From positions 339 to 8,859 of the forward strand of contig DHJN01000026.1 in NCBI GenBank assembly GCA_002404345.1: a stretch of 8,521 nt of DNA. Direction: 5' to 3'. Shown here one piece after another: positions 6,870 to 8,521 of this stretch. The first letter of the stretch is position 1. Each line of letters opens with the position of its first letter. The stretch comes from Actinobacteria bacterium UBA4719. GTDB lineage: Bacteria > Actinomycetota > Actinomycetes > Actinomycetales > Dermatophilaceae. The position numbers were made by a program, and so were the translations under genes. The notes beneath the pieces were generated by a model. That model saw only the letters and a program-made list of their open reading frames with translations. It was not told the DNA's origin and searched no databases.

Positions 6870-6875
6870 TCGGCC

Positions 6876-8468
6876 ATGACCCCGACCGAGCAGCTGCGCT
6901 CGCAGCTGCTCGGATACCGGCCCACCGACGTGATGTGGGGCTGGTTGGCGCCGTTGATCGTCGCGGCAGTCGGCGGCTTCCTGCGGTTCTGGCAGCTCGG
7001 CGAACCCCACAAGCTCATCTTCGACGAGACGTACTACGTCAAGCAGGGCTACTCCTACCTCCTGTACGGCTACGAGCGAAGCCATCCCACGAGCATCAAG
7101 AGCCCGGACGTCCTGTTCACCCACGGCACCCCGAACGTCTTCGGCACCGACGCCGAGCTCGTGGTCCACCCCCCGGTCGGCAAGTGGATCATCGCGGCCG
7201 GCGAGCACATCTTCGGGGGGACCAGCTCGTTCGGATGGCGGTTCGGGGTCGCCCTGCTCGGCACCATCTCGATCCTGATGATCGGTCGCGCGGCCCGCCG
7301 GATGTTCGGATCGACGCTCCTCGGCACGATTGCCGCCATTCTGCTGGCCTTCGACGGCCAGCACTTCGTCCACTCGCGCACCGGCCTGCTGGACCTCATC
7401 GTGATGTTCTGGGCGTTCGCCGCATTCTGCGCCCTGCTCATCGACCGCGACCACTCCCGCGAGATCCTGGCGCGCAAGGTGGTTGCCTGGCAGGATGCGC
7501 GAGCGCGCGGCGATGTGGCCAACGCGAGCACACGGCATACGGGGATGAATTTCGGCCCCTGGCTCGGCTGGCGCCCCTGGCGCTGGGTCGCCGGAATCTG
7601 CCTCGGGCTGGCTGCGGGCAGCAAGTGGTCGGGGGTGTTCTTCCTGGTCGCCTTCGGCCTGATGACCGTCTTGTGGGACATGGGTGCGCGCCGCGCGGCC
7701 GGGGTTCGCCACTGGATGTGGGGTGCCATCCTGCCGGACGGGCTGTATGCCGGTCTGCTCATGGTGAGCCTGACGGTCTCGGTCTATGTCGCATCCTGGG
7801 CCGGCTGGTTCGCATCCAAGGACGCGTACAACCGGCAGTGGGCGGCGACCCACCCGGCAACCACCTTCGCCTGGGTGCCGGACTCCTTGCGCTCGCTGTG
7901 GCACTACCACGCGGAGATCTATACCTTCCACGTCAACCTCACTTCGAGCCATCCTTACCAGACGAACCCGTGGTCATGGATGGTCCAGGGCAGGCCAACC
8001 TCTTTCTTCTACGAGGGGCCGAAGAAGGGCCAGGACGGCTGCCTGGTCGATCTGTGCAGCAAGGCGATCACCTCGCTCGGCACCCCGACGCTGTGGTGGG
8101 GCGCTACGATCTCGATCTTCGTCCTGCTGTTCATGTGGGCCCTGCGCCGCGACTGGCGGGCCGGCGCGATCCTGGCAGGTTTCGCGGGCGGATACCTGCC
8201 CTGGTTCAACTACCAGCACCGCACCATCTTCACCTTCTACGAGGTCGCGTTCGTGCCTTTCGTCGTGCTCGCGGTGACATATGTGCTCGGGCTCGGCATC
8301 GGCGGCCCCCAGGCCTCGCCGGGTCGCCGACAGATCGGCCTCCTGGCCGCCGGACTCTTCGTCGTCGCCAGCGTCGCCTGCTTCGCGTACTTCTACCCGA
8401 TCTACACCGCGCAGGTCATTCCGTACCCGCAGTGGCGGATGCGGATGTGGCTGCCCAGCTGGGTCTGA
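6876..8468 (+). CDS. pmt: Protein O-mannosyltransferase (GT39, dolichyl/polyprenyl-phosphate-mannose dependent), 530 aa
   Basis: This multi-pass membrane enzyme transfers mannose from polyprenyl-phosphate-mannose to Ser/Thr of secreted proteins during Sec export, as shown for the mycobacterial Pmt family. The first extracytoplasmic loop carries the catalytic-type acidic pair D50-E51 in IFDETYYVKQGY. It is followed by VVHPPVGKW (96-104), FDGQHFVHSRTGLLD (159-173), AAGSKWSG (246-253), ASWAGWF (306-312), and the signature HVNLTSSHPY...NPWSW (352-368) with GRPTSFFYE (372-380). About ten TM segments are visible, starting near residue 22. A Cys pair (C389, C394) sits in an extracytoplasmic loop and may form a disulfide. 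Length fits the actinobacterial family. The ATG at 6876 is chosen over GTG 6837, which would add 13 residues overlapping the -10 element. There is no ribosome-binding site, so translation is probably leaderless. It is divergent from rsmI, a conserved arrangement in Actinobacteria. Confidence 0.95.
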   Translation: MTPTEQLRSQLLGYRPTDVMWGWLAPLIVAAVGGFLRFWQLGEPHKLIFDETYYVKQGYSYLLYGYERSHPTSIKSPDVLFTHGTPNVFGTDAELVVHPPVGKWIIAAGEHIFGGTSSFGWRFGVALLGTISILMIGRAARRMFGSTLLGTIAAILLAFDGQHFVHSRTGLLDLIVMFWAFAAFCALLIDRDHSREILARKVVAWQDARARGDVANASTRHTGMNFGPWLGWRPWRWVAGICLGLAAGSKWSGVFFLVAFGLMTVLWDMGARRAAGVRHWMWGAILPDGLYAGLLMVSLTVSVYVASWAGWFASKDAYNRQWAATHPATTFAWVPDSLRSLWHYHAEIYTFHVNLTSSHPYQTNPWSWMVQGRPTSFFYEGPKKGQDGCLVDLCSKAITSLGTPTLWWGATISIFVLLFMWALRRDWRAGAILAGFAGGYLPWFNYQHRTIFTFYEVAFVPFVVLAVTYVLGLGIGGPQASPGRRQIGLLAAGLFVVASVACFAYFYPIYTAQVIPYPQWRMRMWLPSWV

Positions 8469-8482
8469 CCGACTCAGCAGCA

Positions 8483-8521
8483 TCCCAACAGAAGCAAACT
8501 CCCTAGGTTTGTTGGTTGGGA
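8483..8521 (+). terminator. Inverted repeat after pmt, possible terminator (may continue past the edge)
   Basis: TCCCAAC at 8483-8489 is the exact inverse complement of GTTGGGA at 8515-8521, and an inner CAAAC (8495-8499) pairs with GTTTG (8507-8511) around a 7-nt loop. The two stems are separated by a small asymmetric internal loop. It starts 15 nt after the pmt stop codon (8466-8468), as a terminator would. The window ends at the last base of the outer arm, so a longer stem or T-tract cannot be seen. It could also be a regulatory or repeat element. Confidence 0.45.

Noticed and set aside
6677..8506. 609-codon plus-strand open frame over rsmI and pmt
   Set aside because: It spans the rsmI 5' end in antisense and a second frame of pmt. 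The product is Arg/Pro-rich and featureless, while pmt in the other frame has clear GT39 motifs.
8502..8507. CCTAGG palindrome
   Set aside because: A 6-bp palindrome is expected by chance. It sits in and next to the loop of the edge inverted repeat and has no independent support.

Overview
The window is high-GC bacterial DNA, almost certainly from the Actinomycetota. This is inferred from strong G/C at third codon positions, frequent GTG starts, weak -35 elements, a bacterial protein O-mannosyltransferase (Pmt) divergent from rsmI, and metG close by. In Mycobacterium tuberculosis the equivalents (Rv1007c metS, Rv1003 rsmI, Rv1002c pmt) also lie within a few genes of each other. A Micrococcales-type genome is plausible, but the sequence alone does not settle the genus. 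No mobile element, CRISPR array, tRNA or rRNA was recognised.

Layout, left to right. (1) The 5' part of metG (methionyl-tRNA synthetase) is on the minus strand and runs off the left edge. (2) A small SRPBCC/polyketide-cyclase-like protein is divergent from metG. (3) dctA, a Na+/H+:C4-dicarboxylate symporter of the DAACS/glutamate-transporter family, is on the minus strand; its stop codon overlaps the end of the SRPBCC gene. (4) Divergent from dctA is a CitA/DcuS-type sensor histidine kinase, overlapped by 4 bp by its CitB/DcuR-type response regulator. (5) A single-pass membrane protein of unknown function starts 6 bp after the response regulator. (6) rsmI (16S rRNA C1402 2'-O-methyltransferase) is on the minus strand, tail-to-tail with the unknown gene. 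(7) pmt (GT39 protein O-mannosyltransferase) is divergent from rsmI, followed by an inverted repeat at the right edge.

How the genes work together. The centre (about 1.1-5.9 kb) reads as a C4-dicarboxylate sensing and uptake module. The kinase detects an extracytoplasmic carboxylate with its periplasmic-type PAS domain, phosphorylates the regulator, and the regulator probably controls dctA from the shared 118-bp intergenic region, where an 8-bp direct repeat is visible. The unknown membrane protein may be co-transcribed with the two-component genes. Housekeeping genes (metG, rsmI, pmt) flank this module, so it looks like a variable insert in an otherwise conserved neighbourhood.

Nothing here is clearly a new system. 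The best leads are the unknown membrane protein attached to the two-component operon, the symmetric TACGATA element that could serve as a shared -10 for rsmI and a leaderless pmt, and the direct repeat between dctA and the kinase gene.
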